NCBI RefSeq assembly: GCF_013363995.1
Contig: NZ_JABWGO010000008.1
Coordinates: forward strand, 186,001-250,000
Direction: 5' to 3'
Origin: Nonomuraea rhodomycinica
GTDB lineage: Bacteria; Actinomycetota; Actinomycetes; Streptosporangiales; Streptosporangiaceae
Length of the DNA: 64,000 nucleotides
Shown: positions 1-7,489 of the stretch, one piece after another
Numbering within the stretch: position 1 is the first letter of the stretch
Layout: every line of letters begins with the position of its first letter
The notes under the pieces: generated by a model
Seen by the model: the letters and a program-made list of their open reading frames with translations, nothing else
What the model was told of the DNA's origin: nothing
Database searches by the model: none
Translations under genes and position numbers: made by a program

Positions 1-362
1 CAGTTCGTGCTGACCCCGGTGCCCATGACGAGGTAGTCGTAGTCGAGGACGGCGCCGTCGGTCAGCTGCACCTGCTTCTGGTCGAGGAGCAGCTTGCCGA
101 GGCCGGCGGGGTGCACGCGGACGGTGGGGTACTTCGCGGCGAAGGCGCGCAGCGGGTAGGTCACGTCGCCGGCGGCCATGGCGGCCGTCGCCACCTGGTA
201 CAGCAGCGGCTGGAAGGTGGTGTAGGGGTTGTGGTCGACGATCGTGACCCTGGCGCCGGCGCGGGCGAGCTCGCGGACGGCGCTGAGCCCGCCGAAGCCT
301 CCGCCCACCACGACGACGTGCGGCGGTCTGCCCGTCCGCTTCTGCCGCATTGCGTCCATCAT
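1..362 (-). CDS. NAD(P)/FAD-dependent oxidoreductase, NDH-2-like (3' end cut by window)
   Basis: Only the N-terminal ~120 residues lie in the window; the rest runs off the left edge. After a short basic start the protein has a beta strand and the dinucleotide motif VVVVGGGFGGLSAV, then an acidic strand end (VTIVDHN) that would bind the FAD ribose. Next comes NPYTTFQPLLYQVATAA, close to the 'F.PLLY.VA' block of type II NADH dehydrogenases, and an ATG-like block (YDYLVMGTGVSTN). NDH-2 enzymes pass electrons from NADH to quinone without pumping protons. Two adjacent ATG codons (362 and 359) could start it. It lies downstream of the cytochrome oxidase gene on the same strand with a ~100 bp gap, so a respiratory role fits. 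The exact subtype is not settled by the fragment. Confidence 0.8.
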   Translation of the reverse strand, partial: MMDAMRQKRTGRPPHVVVVGGGFGGLSAVRELARAGARVTIVDHNPYTTFQPLLYQVATAAMAAGDVTYPLRAFAAKYPTVRVHPAGLGKLLLDQKQVQLTDGAVLDYDYLVMGTGVSTN

Positions 363-463
363 CACGAGGTGCCCCTTCCGGCGTGTCGGCCCACCCCGTG
401 CATATGGCACCTCAGGCCGCCCTTAAACCACTTCATCCGCTTCCGCGCGGCTCCCGCGCCGGG

Positions 464-2134
464 TCAGGCGGCCTTGTCCAGGGGCTCGCGCGGGTAGTGC
501 AGATCGAAGGCGGGCCGTTCGGAGCGGATGGGCGGCATGAACGTGAAGTTGTGCCGCGGCGGCGGGCAGGAGGTCGCCCATTCGAGCGAGTTGCCGAAGC
601 CCCACGGGTCGTCCACCGTGATCCGCGGGGCCCGCCGGGCGGTCTTCCAGACGTTGTAGATGAACGGGAGCGTGGACAGGCCCAGCAGGAACGCGCCGAG
701 CGAGGAGATCTGGTTCAGCGTGGTGAAGCCGTCGGCGGCGCTGTAGTCGGCGTAGCGGCGCGGGAACCCGGCGACCCCCAGCCAGTGCTGGATGAGGAAC
801 GTGGTGTGGAAGCCGATGAACAGCATCCAGAAGTGGACCAGGCCGAGCCGGTTGTCCAGCATGCGGCCGGTCATCTTGGGCCACCAGAAGTAGAAGCCGG
901 CGAACATCGCGAAGACCACGGTGCCGAACACCACGTAGTGGAAGTGGGCCACCACGAAGTAGGTGTCGCTGATGTGGAAGTCCAGCGGCGGCGAGGCCAG
1001 GATGACCCCGGTCAGCCCGCCGAGCAGGAACGTCACGAGGAAGCCGATGGCGAACATCATCGGCGCGGCGAAACTCAGATGGCCGCGCCACATCGTGCCG
1101 ATCCAGTTGAAGAACTTCACCCCGGTCGGCACCGCGATGAGGAACGTCATGAACGAGAAGAACGGCAGCAGCACCTGACCGGTCGGGAACATGTGGTGCG
1201 CCCACACGGTCATCGACAGGCCGGCGATCGCGATCGTCGCCCCCACCAGGCCGACGTAGCCGAACAGCGGCTTGCGGGAGAAGACCGGGATGACCTCGGT
1301 GATGATCCCGAAGAACGGCAGCGCGATGATGTAGACCTCGGGATGGCCGAAGAACCAGAACAGGTGCTGCCACAGGATCGGCCCGCCGTTGGCCGCGTCG
1401 TAGACGTGCGTGCCGAACTTCCGGTCGATCTCCAGCGCCAGCAGCGCGGCGGCCAACACCGGGAACGCCATGAGCACGAGCATGCTGGTCAGCAGCGTGT
1501 TCCAGGTGAAGATCGGCATGCGGAACATCGTCATGCCGGGCGCCCGCATGCAGATGATCGTGGTGATGAAGTTGACCGAGCCGAGGATCGTGCCGAGGCC
1601 GGACATCACCAGCCCCATGATCCAGAAGTCGCCGCCGATGCTGGGCGAGAAGGTGATCGACGACAGCGGCGTGTAGGCGAACCAGCCGAAGTCCGCCGCC
1701 CCGAGGGGCGCCACGAAGCTCCAGAGCGTGATCAGCCCGCCGAACAGGAACAGCCAGTACGCCACCGCGTTCAGCCGCGGGAACGCCACGTCCGGCGCGC
1801 CGATCTGCAGCGGCATGATGACGTTGGCGAACCCGGCGAACAGCGGCGTGGCGAACAGCAGCAGCATGATCACGCCGTGGTTGGTGAAGAGCTGGTTGTA
1901 CTGCTGGGCCGTGACGACCTGGAGCCCCGGCTCGAACAGCTCGGCCCTGATGATCATCGCCATCACGCCGGCCACGAGGAAGAAGCCGAAGGACGTCATG
2001 AGGTAGAGATAGCCGATGACCTTGTGGTCGGTCGTGGACAGCCAGTTGGCGAGCACCGCGCCGGCGCGGCGCCGCTTGGCGGGGGCGAGCGGTGAGGTCA
2101 TCGGCTCGCCGGTGGCCGGTTTCTGCGTCGTCAC
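464..2134 (-). CDS. ctaD: Cytochrome c oxidase subunit I
   Basis: Product of 556 residues, normal for actinobacterial CtaD. It is the haem-copper catalytic subunit of the aa3 oxidase in the cytoplasmic membrane, reducing oxygen to water and pumping protons. Visible family marks are WLSTTDHKVIGYLY at the N-terminus, the low-spin haem histidine region (TNHGVIMLLLFATPLFAGF), the CuB/cross-linked His-Tyr segment WFFGHPEVYI, the two CuB histidines (WAHHMF) and the haem a3/haem a ligand block VVAHFHYVVFG. About 12 hydrophobic segments span the length. The ATG at 2134 gives a short basic leader before the first helix; a second ATG 11 codons in is possible. Subunits II and III are not adjacent, so this may be a standalone or paralogous copy. 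Confidence 0.97.
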   Translation of the reverse strand: MTTQKPATGEPMTSPLAPAKRRRAGAVLANWLSTTDHKVIGYLYLMTSFGFFLVAGVMAMIIRAELFEPGLQVVTAQQYNQLFTNHGVIMLLLFATPLFAGFANVIMPLQIGAPDVAFPRLNAVAYWLFLFGGLITLWSFVAPLGAADFGWFAYTPLSSITFSPSIGGDFWIMGLVMSGLGTILGSVNFITTIICMRAPGMTMFRMPIFTWNTLLTSMLVLMAFPVLAAALLALEIDRKFGTHVYDAANGGPILWQHLFWFFGHPEVYIIALPFFGIITEVIPVFSRKPLFGYVGLVGATIAIAGLSMTVWAHHMFPTGQVLLPFFSFMTFLIAVPTGVKFFNWIGTMWRGHLSFAAPMMFAIGFLVTFLLGGLTGVILASPPLDFHISDTYFVVAHFHYVVFGTVVFAMFAGFYFWWPKMTGRMLDNRLGLVHFWMLFIGFHTTFLIQHWLGVAGFPRRYADYSAADGFTTLNQISSLGAFLLGLSTLPFIYNVWKTARRAPRITVDDPWGFGNSLEWATSCPPPRHNFTFMPPIRSERPAFDLHYPREPLDKAA

Positions 2135-2280
2135 CGGGCCCTCCCCTGGGTCCTGTCCTGCGCGTAGCGCCTTCCCCCAGGGATACCCGGCACCGGGTCA
2201 AGGAAGGATCCGCTCCGGGTCAGGACTCGCCCCGCATCGGCGGGGCGAGTCGCGCCCGGCGCGTCAGGAACCGCCTGGTC

Positions 2281-5200
2281 TCAGGGGGTCGCCTTGTCCG
2301 GCCGCTCGGAGACGCGGACGGCGTTGACGATCGTGCTGCCCTCGCGGGTGGCGAAGCGGACGTTGAGCTGGCCGTCGGTGACCTTCACCGTGTACTGCCT
2401 GGTCACGGCCGTGTACGTGCCCGCCTCCAGCGCGAGGTCCAGGGCCGGGATGGCGAGCTGCCCCTCGGCCAGCACGTCGAAGACCCGCTTGCCGATGCCC
2501 GTCGACCTGATGTCGGCGAAGCCCAGCTCGACGGTGTAGGTGCCGGCGGGCACGCCGTCGAAGCGGTACTCCAGCACGCCCTCGCGCGCGGTGCGGAACA
2601 GCGCCTGGTCGTCGGTGCCCTTGATGGTCTTCGAGGTGGAGGCGGTGCGGTTGGCGGTGGCGACGTAGCCGTGGCCGCCCTGGGCGTACTTGCGGTCGGC
2701 CGTCCAGGAGTCGCCGGCGGCGTCGACCAGGCCCTTGCTCGCGCCCACGTCCACCGCGACCTGGTACTTCGGCACGACGACCGTCACCTTGACCTCGATG
2801 ACCGGCTGCCGCCCGCTGGCCGACTTGATCACCAGCTTGCCGGAGCGGAGCGTGCCGGGCTGGACGCCGGCGCTGGAGGCCGTGACCTTGAGCGTGACCC
2901 GCTGGTCCTTGGCCAGGTCGCCGGCCGTGGGGGTGACGGCGAGCCAGCTCTGCGCCGGGTCGGCGGTGACGGTGTAGGCGGTGGGTGAGCCGAGGTTGGT
3001 CAGCTCGAAGGTGCGCGTCCGGGCGGCGTCGGCGGGCATCACCAGGGTGAGCTCGCCGACGGAGGAGCTGACCCGGCCGGTGACCAGGGCCGTGTCGATC
3101 CGGGTGATCGTGGCGGGGGCGATGGTGACGGGCTTGGTGAAGGTGCCGTAGTTCTCCTTGGCCACCTCGACCTGGTAGTCGCCGGCGAGCACCTGGCCGG
3201 AGAAGGCGCCGTCGGGGCCGGTGGTGAGGGTGGCCACGTCGCCGATCCGCACCGTGGCGCCGGGCAGCGGGTCGCCGTCGTTGGCGTCGGTGACGACGCC
3301 GATGACCAGGCCGTGCCGGCTGGCGGTGAAGGTGAGGCTCTGGCCGTCGGTGAGGGCCGGCTCCTCGTAGGAGTAGAGCAGGCCGTCGGCGCCGGTCGCG
3401 TTCTCGATGCCGATGGTGGCGCTGGTGCCCTGGTCGCGCTGGCTGTCGACGTCCTTGTACCGGTAGCTGACGGTGCCGTCCTCGCCGAGCAGCGCGGCGA
3501 AGGAGATGCGCTGCGCGGCGTCGTTGTAGTAGCGGACGTTGCGCCACTCGATCACGAACCGGCGGTGCGGCGCCGTGCCGGTGACGCCGGTGTAGACGCC
3601 GGCGCTCGCGTCCACGACCAGGTCGTCCCAGTACGGGTAGACGGCGTTGTTGGGCGTGCCGGTGGTGGGCAGCCGGCCGTTGCCGCCGCTGGTGACCTTG
3701 TCGGCGGCGAAGGTGGCCAGGCCGTTGGTGGCGATCCACGCCTTGGCCTGCCCCGTGCCGTAGAACGGGACCGGGAAGGGCAGCGTCACCTGCTGGGCCT
3801 CGTCGTCGCCGGTGAGGGCGAGCTTGTCGGTGCCCGCGACGTACGGCTCGGCGCCGGTGCGGCAGGTGTAGCCGAAGCCGTCGCCGCGCAGCCCCAGCTC
3901 GATGTCCTTGACGGTGTCGCCGGTCAGGCCGATGCCCACGGACGCGCCGCGGGAGCAGCGGCTGGAGGGCGTGACCGTGAGGGTGTGGTCGCCGTGCGGC
4001 AGGGTGAGCCGGTAGCGGCCGGCGGCGTCGGTGACCGTTCTGACCGGGGTGCCGGTCGCCTCGACCGTGGCCCCGGCCTCCGGCGTGCCGGCCGCGGTGA
4101 CGGTGCCGGACACGACGGCGGAGGGCTGCTGGGCCATGGTGACGTCGGCCGTGGCGCTCTGGCCGGCGACGACGGCGGCGGCCCCGCTGCCCTTGGCGTA
4201 GCCGAACTTCTCGGCGGTGATCCGGTAGTCGCCGGGCAGCAGGCGCGGCACCGCGTACGTGCCGTCCTGGCCGGTCACGACGGTGCGGGTGACCGGGCCG
4301 GTGACGGTCACGGTGGCGCCCGCCACGGGGGCACCGCCCGAGGTCACGGTGCCGGTCAGGTCGCCGACGCCGTCGCGGGGCGCGAGCCGGACGGCGGCGT
4401 AGGCGTCGAGCCGGCCCTCGCCCCAGACGTTGTTGTCTGCGGCGGTGCCGCCGCAGGAGGTGTCGTCGACGTCGATCGCCGTGGAGTCCAGCAGCGGCCG
4501 GGTGGCCGCCACGTCGCCCTGGAGGGCGGGCGCGGCCGACCAGATGAGCGCCACGGTGGCCGCGACGTGCGGCGAGGCCATGGAGGTGCCGGTGTAGGAG
4601 TCGTAGCCGCCGCCGGGCACGGAGGAGCGCACGTTCACGGCGGGGGCCGCGATGTTCGGCTTGGTCTCGCCGTTCTCGCCCTCGCCCTTGCTGGAGCGGG
4701 CGTAGAGGGCGCCGTTGACGTCGAAGCCGCCGGCGCTGTAACTGTTCACGTACTGGCCGGGCGAGCCGCTGGTACGGCAGGCCGGGCCCTCGTTGCCGTT
4801 GGCGAAGGCCGGGAAGATGCCGGCCGCCACCCACGCGTCGACGGTCTCCTTGTACCAGGGGTCGAAGCCGTCGCCGCCCCAGGAGTTGTTGACGATGTCG
4901 GGCGCGAGGTCGGGCCGCGGGTTGCGGCCGGCCAGGTCGGTGGGGGCGAGGATCCACTGGCCGGCGGCGAGCAGGGAGGCGTCGGTGCAGGTGTTGACCT
5001 CGCAGCCCTTGGCGGCGATCCACCGGGCGCCGGGCGCGACGCCGATGCCGTTGGCGCCGACCATGGTGCCCATGACGTGGGTGCCGTGGCCGTTGTTGTC
5101 GCACGGCGCGGCGCTCGGGCAGACGTGGGCCGGGTCGAACCAGTTGTAGTCGTGGGTGTAGCTGCCGTCGGGGTTGCGTCCCCGGTAAGCGGCGGCCAGC

Positions 5201-5802
5201 TCGGGGTGGTCGAACTGGGCGCCGGAGTCGATGTGCGCGACGACGATGCCCTCGCCGCGGTCGCCCAGGTCGCTCCACACGCGCGGGGCGCCGACGCGGT
5301 CGATGTTCCACTCGACGGCCTTGACGCGCGCCTCGGCCTTGCCCGGGTCGGGCTTGGGGAGGGCGAGCGTGCGGACCGGCTCGATGCCGGTGACCTCGGG
5401 CAGCGCGGCGATCTCGGCGGCCAGCTTGGGCCCGGCGGTGACGCGGACGGCGTTGACGATCCAGTACGGGGTGTACTCGGCGTCCTGGGCGTCGAGGAGC
5501 TTGCGCAGGCCGGCCTGGGAGGTGGCGGCCTGCTCGGTCTTGGCCTCGAAGACCTGCTCGGCCTTGGCCTCCTTGGTCCTGGCCCTCCGGGCGGCGCTGA
5601 GGTCGGCCGCGCCCTTGAGGCGTACCCAGAAGGTGGACTTGCCGTCGGCGTCGAGGTCGGACCGGACGGCGGGGCTGATCTTGTCGGCGCCTGGCGCGGC
5701 GGCCGCGCCCGCCGCGGGCGCGCCGGCGCCCAGCGGCAGGACGAGGGTGAGAACGGCGATGATCCCGGTCAGGATCGCTCGCCGGCGGGGGGTGTTCGGC
5801 AC
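2281..5802 (-). CDS. Secreted S8 subtilisin-like peptidase with carboxypeptidase-regulatory-like and malectin domains
   Basis: A 1173-residue multidomain exoprotein. Residues 1-~36 form a signal peptide (basic RRR, hydrophobic core, AGA region). A prodomain-like stretch follows to ~150. The S8 triad is visible: Asp192 (VVAHIDSGAQFDHPE), His242 (NNGHGTHVMG), Ser407 (GTSMASPHVAA), with oxyanion Asn337 (FANGNEGP). After ~470 come two carboxypeptidase-regulatory-like beta-sandwich repeats, a middle beta-rich domain, a third such repeat (~850), an Ig-like segment, and at ~1015-1170 a malectin-like domain (starts VAVDVGAS, ends STIVNAVRVSER) of the kind that binds glycans. The start is GTG at 5802, with AAGGAG five bases upstream. 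A 12-bp-arm hairpin lies just above this ribosome site. It sits 165 bp after the GH127 operon and probably has its own promoter. Confidence 0.93.
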   Translation of the reverse strand: MPNTPRRRAILTGIIAVLTLVLPLGAGAPAAGAAAAPGADKISPAVRSDLDADGKSTFWVRLKGAADLSAARRARTKEAKAEQVFEAKTEQAATSQAGLRKLLDAQDAEYTPYWIVNAVRVTAGPKLAAEIAALPEVTGIEPVRTLALPKPDPGKAEARVKAVEWNIDRVGAPRVWSDLGDRGEGIVVAHIDSGAQFDHPELAAAYRGRNPDGSYTHDYNWFDPAHVCPSAAPCDNNGHGTHVMGTMVGANGIGVAPGARWIAAKGCEVNTCTDASLLAAGQWILAPTDLAGRNPRPDLAPDIVNNSWGGDGFDPWYKETVDAWVAAGIFPAFANGNEGPACRTSGSPGQYVNSYSAGGFDVNGALYARSSKGEGENGETKPNIAAPAVNVRSSVPGGGYDSYTGTSMASPHVAATVALIWSAAPALQGDVAATRPLLDSTAIDVDDTSCGGTAADNNVWGEGRLDAYAAVRLAPRDGVGDLTGTVTSGGAPVAGATVTVTGPVTRTVVTGQDGTYAVPRLLPGDYRITAEKFGYAKGSGAAAVVAGQSATADVTMAQQPSAVVSGTVTAAGTPEAGATVEATGTPVRTVTDAAGRYRLTLPHGDHTLTVTPSSRCSRGASVGIGLTGDTVKDIELGLRGDGFGYTCRTGAEPYVAGTDKLALTGDDEAQQVTLPFPVPFYGTGQAKAWIATNGLATFAADKVTSGGNGRLPTTGTPNNAVYPYWDDLVVDASAGVYTGVTGTAPHRRFVIEWRNVRYYNDAAQRISFAALLGEDGTVSYRYKDVDSQRDQGTSATIGIENATGADGLLYSYEEPALTDGQSLTFTASRHGLVIGVVTDANDGDPLPGATVRIGDVATLTTGPDGAFSGQVLAGDYQVEVAKENYGTFTKPVTIAPATITRIDTALVTGRVSSSVGELTLVMPADAARTRTFELTNLGSPTAYTVTADPAQSWLAVTPTAGDLAKDQRVTLKVTASSAGVQPGTLRSGKLVIKSASGRQPVIEVKVTVVVPKYQVAVDVGASKGLVDAAGDSWTADRKYAQGGHGYVATANRTASTSKTIKGTDDQALFRTAREGVLEYRFDGVPAGTYTVELGFADIRSTGIGKRVFDVLAEGQLAIPALDLALEAGTYTAVTRQYTVKVTDGQLNVRFATREGSTIVNAVRVSERPDKATP

Positions 5803-5817
5803 ACGCTCTCCTTCACG

Positions 5818-5843
5818 CCCGGCGGGGGCGGGCCCCCGCCGGG
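5818..5843. promoter_or_regulatory. Perfect GC hairpin in the 5' leader of the subtilisin gene
   Basis: Two 12-base arms (5818-5829 and 5832-5843) are exact reverse complements separated by two bases. On the minus strand the structure ends only five bases before the AAGGAG ribosome site (5808-5813) of the S8 peptidase. In that position it could act as an mRNA stabiliser, a translation-limiting structure or a transcription attenuator. It has no T-run, so a classical terminator for upstream transcription is less likely but not excluded. Confidence 0.55.
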
Positions 5844-5967
5844 GTAGAGCTGATCTTTACGCCTACGCGTCGAGGGTGAAGAGATCGTGTCCGCTTTGCA
5901 AGGGTCCTGCCATTACAAGACCCGACATGTCATGAAATGTAATCTGGTCAGGGCGAATGTCAGCCTG

Positions 5968-7467
5968 CTAGCCGACGGTGAGCTTGTACTCCTTCGTTAC
6001 CGGGGCGCTGAGCTTGTCGTAGTCCCTGAGCTGGACGGTGAAGGTGTACGCGCCCGCCTTGGCCGGGGTGCCGGCGAGCACGCCGGTGAACCGGTCGAGC
6101 GTGACCCCCTCGGGCAGTTCGCCGGCCGTCACCTGCCAGTCGTAGAACGGCACGCCGCCCTTGGCCGCCAGCCGCTGCCGGTACGGCTCGCCGGCGCTCG
6201 CCCGGCCGAGCGAGCCCGTCTCGATGGACGGCTTGAGGAACGGCGTGAGCTTCCGGTTGAGCTTCCAGCCGGCGTTCTCGGCGATCAGCAGCGACAGCTT
6301 GGTCAGCTCCCACCTCCTGGTCGGGAAGACGTGCCGCCAGCCGCCGCTCTGGCCGCTGATCCGGTCCCAGTACGGGTCGTCGCCGGGCACGTGGTAGCTG
6401 GAGTCGAGCGGCACCGGGTAGCCCTGGTAGTCGATGACGTCCTGGTCGTCGCGGCCCTTGCTCTCCACGTACTTCGCCATGCCCTCCCAGTCGCTGTGGA
6501 AGGCGACGGCGTGGCCGTACTCGTGCATGACCAGCCCCTGGACGTCGATGACCGAGCCGAGGTCGGTCTTGTACCAGTCCTCATCGCCCAGGGCGGTGAA
6601 CAGCTTCATGAGCTGCTCGTCGTACTCCAGGATCATGCTGGTCGAGCGGTGGTACGGCGTGGGCTTGCCGTCCAGGGTGTGGAACTTGCCGTTGATCGTC
6701 GGGAAGCCGGTCGAGTACGGCGTCTGGATGCCGCGGAAGAACACGTACATCCCGTTGTACGGCTTGGCGTTGCTCGCCTCGACCTCGTTCTGCCAGTCGT
6801 CGCCCGGCAGCCGCGTGACCTCATCACCGGCCGGGACGGTGTCGAACGGCTTGAGGTCGAAGAAGGCGAACCAGTCGCGCACGGCCGTCTCGGCGGCCCT
6901 GCGCACACCGGGGTCGGAGAAGTACTTGGTGATGGTGTCGTAGCGGTAGTCGAAGTCGATCGGGATGGTGGGTTCCAGCTTCTTCTTCTCGTCCTGCTGG
7001 ACCCGGATGGGCATGGTCTGGGTGACCGTCGCGCCGGTGGCGTCGGTCGTCCTCATGACCCACTTGTGCAGCTCGTCCTGGCCGGCGCCCTGCTTGGAGT
7101 GGATGGACAGCCGCACCACCTCGCGGTCGGCGGGACCGGTGAGGGTGAAGCTCTTGGTCGCCCCGGTCGCGGTCAGCTCGCTCGGCATGTTGAACATCAG
7201 CCGCGAGGTGCCCTCGGCCTTGAGGTCCACGGTCAGCGGGTAGGCGATGCCGGGGACCTTGGGCGCCCGCACGGTCAGCTCGATGTACGGGTTGGCCAGG
7301 TAGCCCTGCCAGTCCACGAGCTGCACGCCGTAGGTGGTGACGTCGCGGTAGAAGATGTCGAAGACGTCGAGGTCGGGAGCGGCCTGCCGGGCCGCGAGGC
7401 CGGGGCTGGGCACGGACAGTGTGCCCAGCAGCCCGGCCACCGCGGCGACGATGGCGGTCTTCCTCAT
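5968..7467 (-). CDS. Secreted putative zinc metallopeptidase (HEYGH) with He_PIG-like Ig domain, copy 1
   Basis: A 499-residue protein I cannot place in a named family. Residues 1-~27 are a signal peptide. A ~130-residue beta-rich N-terminal region precedes the core. The core holds VMHEYGHAVAFHSDWEGM, with His315-Glu316-x-x-His319 as a zinc-site motif and His324/Asp326 as candidate third ligands. Downstream are conserved aromatic blocks (DYQGYPVPLDSSYHVPGD, WDRISGQSGGW, FPTRRW). Residues ~422-499 read as a putative Ig (He_PIG-type) domain (GVTLDRFTGVLAGTPAKAG). It is a clear paralogue of the gene 22 bp upstream and closes the six-gene GH127 operon. A secreted peptidase is the best reading. 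A non-catalytic glycan-binding role is the alternative. Confidence 0.72.
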   Translation of the reverse strand: MRKTAIVAAVAGLLGTLSVPSPGLAARQAAPDLDVFDIFYRDVTTYGVQLVDWQGYLANPYIELTVRAPKVPGIAYPLTVDLKAEGTSRLMFNMPSELTATGATKSFTLTGPADREVVRLSIHSKQGAGQDELHKWVMRTTDATGATVTQTMPIRVQQDEKKKLEPTIPIDFDYRYDTITKYFSDPGVRRAAETAVRDWFAFFDLKPFDTVPAGDEVTRLPGDDWQNEVEASNAKPYNGMYVFFRGIQTPYSTGFPTINGKFHTLDGKPTPYHRSTSMILEYDEQLMKLFTALGDEDWYKTDLGSVIDVQGLVMHEYGHAVAFHSDWEGMAKYVESKGRDDQDVIDYQGYPVPLDSSYHVPGDDPYWDRISGQSGGWRHVFPTRRWELTKLSLLIAENAGWKLNRKLTPFLKPSIETGSLGRASAGEPYRQRLAAKGGVPFYDWQVTAGELPEGVTLDRFTGVLAGTPAKAGAYTFTVQLRDYDKLSAPVTKEYKLTVG

Positions 7468-7489
7468 GGAGTCCTTTCTCAGGGCTGAC

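Noticed and set aside
350..2095. A 581-codon plus-strand open frame opposite ctaD
   Set aside because: Composition is an antisense shadow (HRD/EER runs). The minus strand holds an unmistakable cytochrome oxidase subunit I.
3313..5847. An 844-codon plus-strand open frame opposite the subtilisin gene
   Set aside because: Gly/Ala/Val/Asp-rich shadow of a real S8 peptidase gene with triad motifs on the other strand.
5912..5943. ATTACA...TGTAAT inverted repeat (20-base spacer) upstream of the subtilisin gene as an operator
   Set aside because: Arms are only six AT-rich bases with a long spacer and no regulator nearby; too weak to list as a site.
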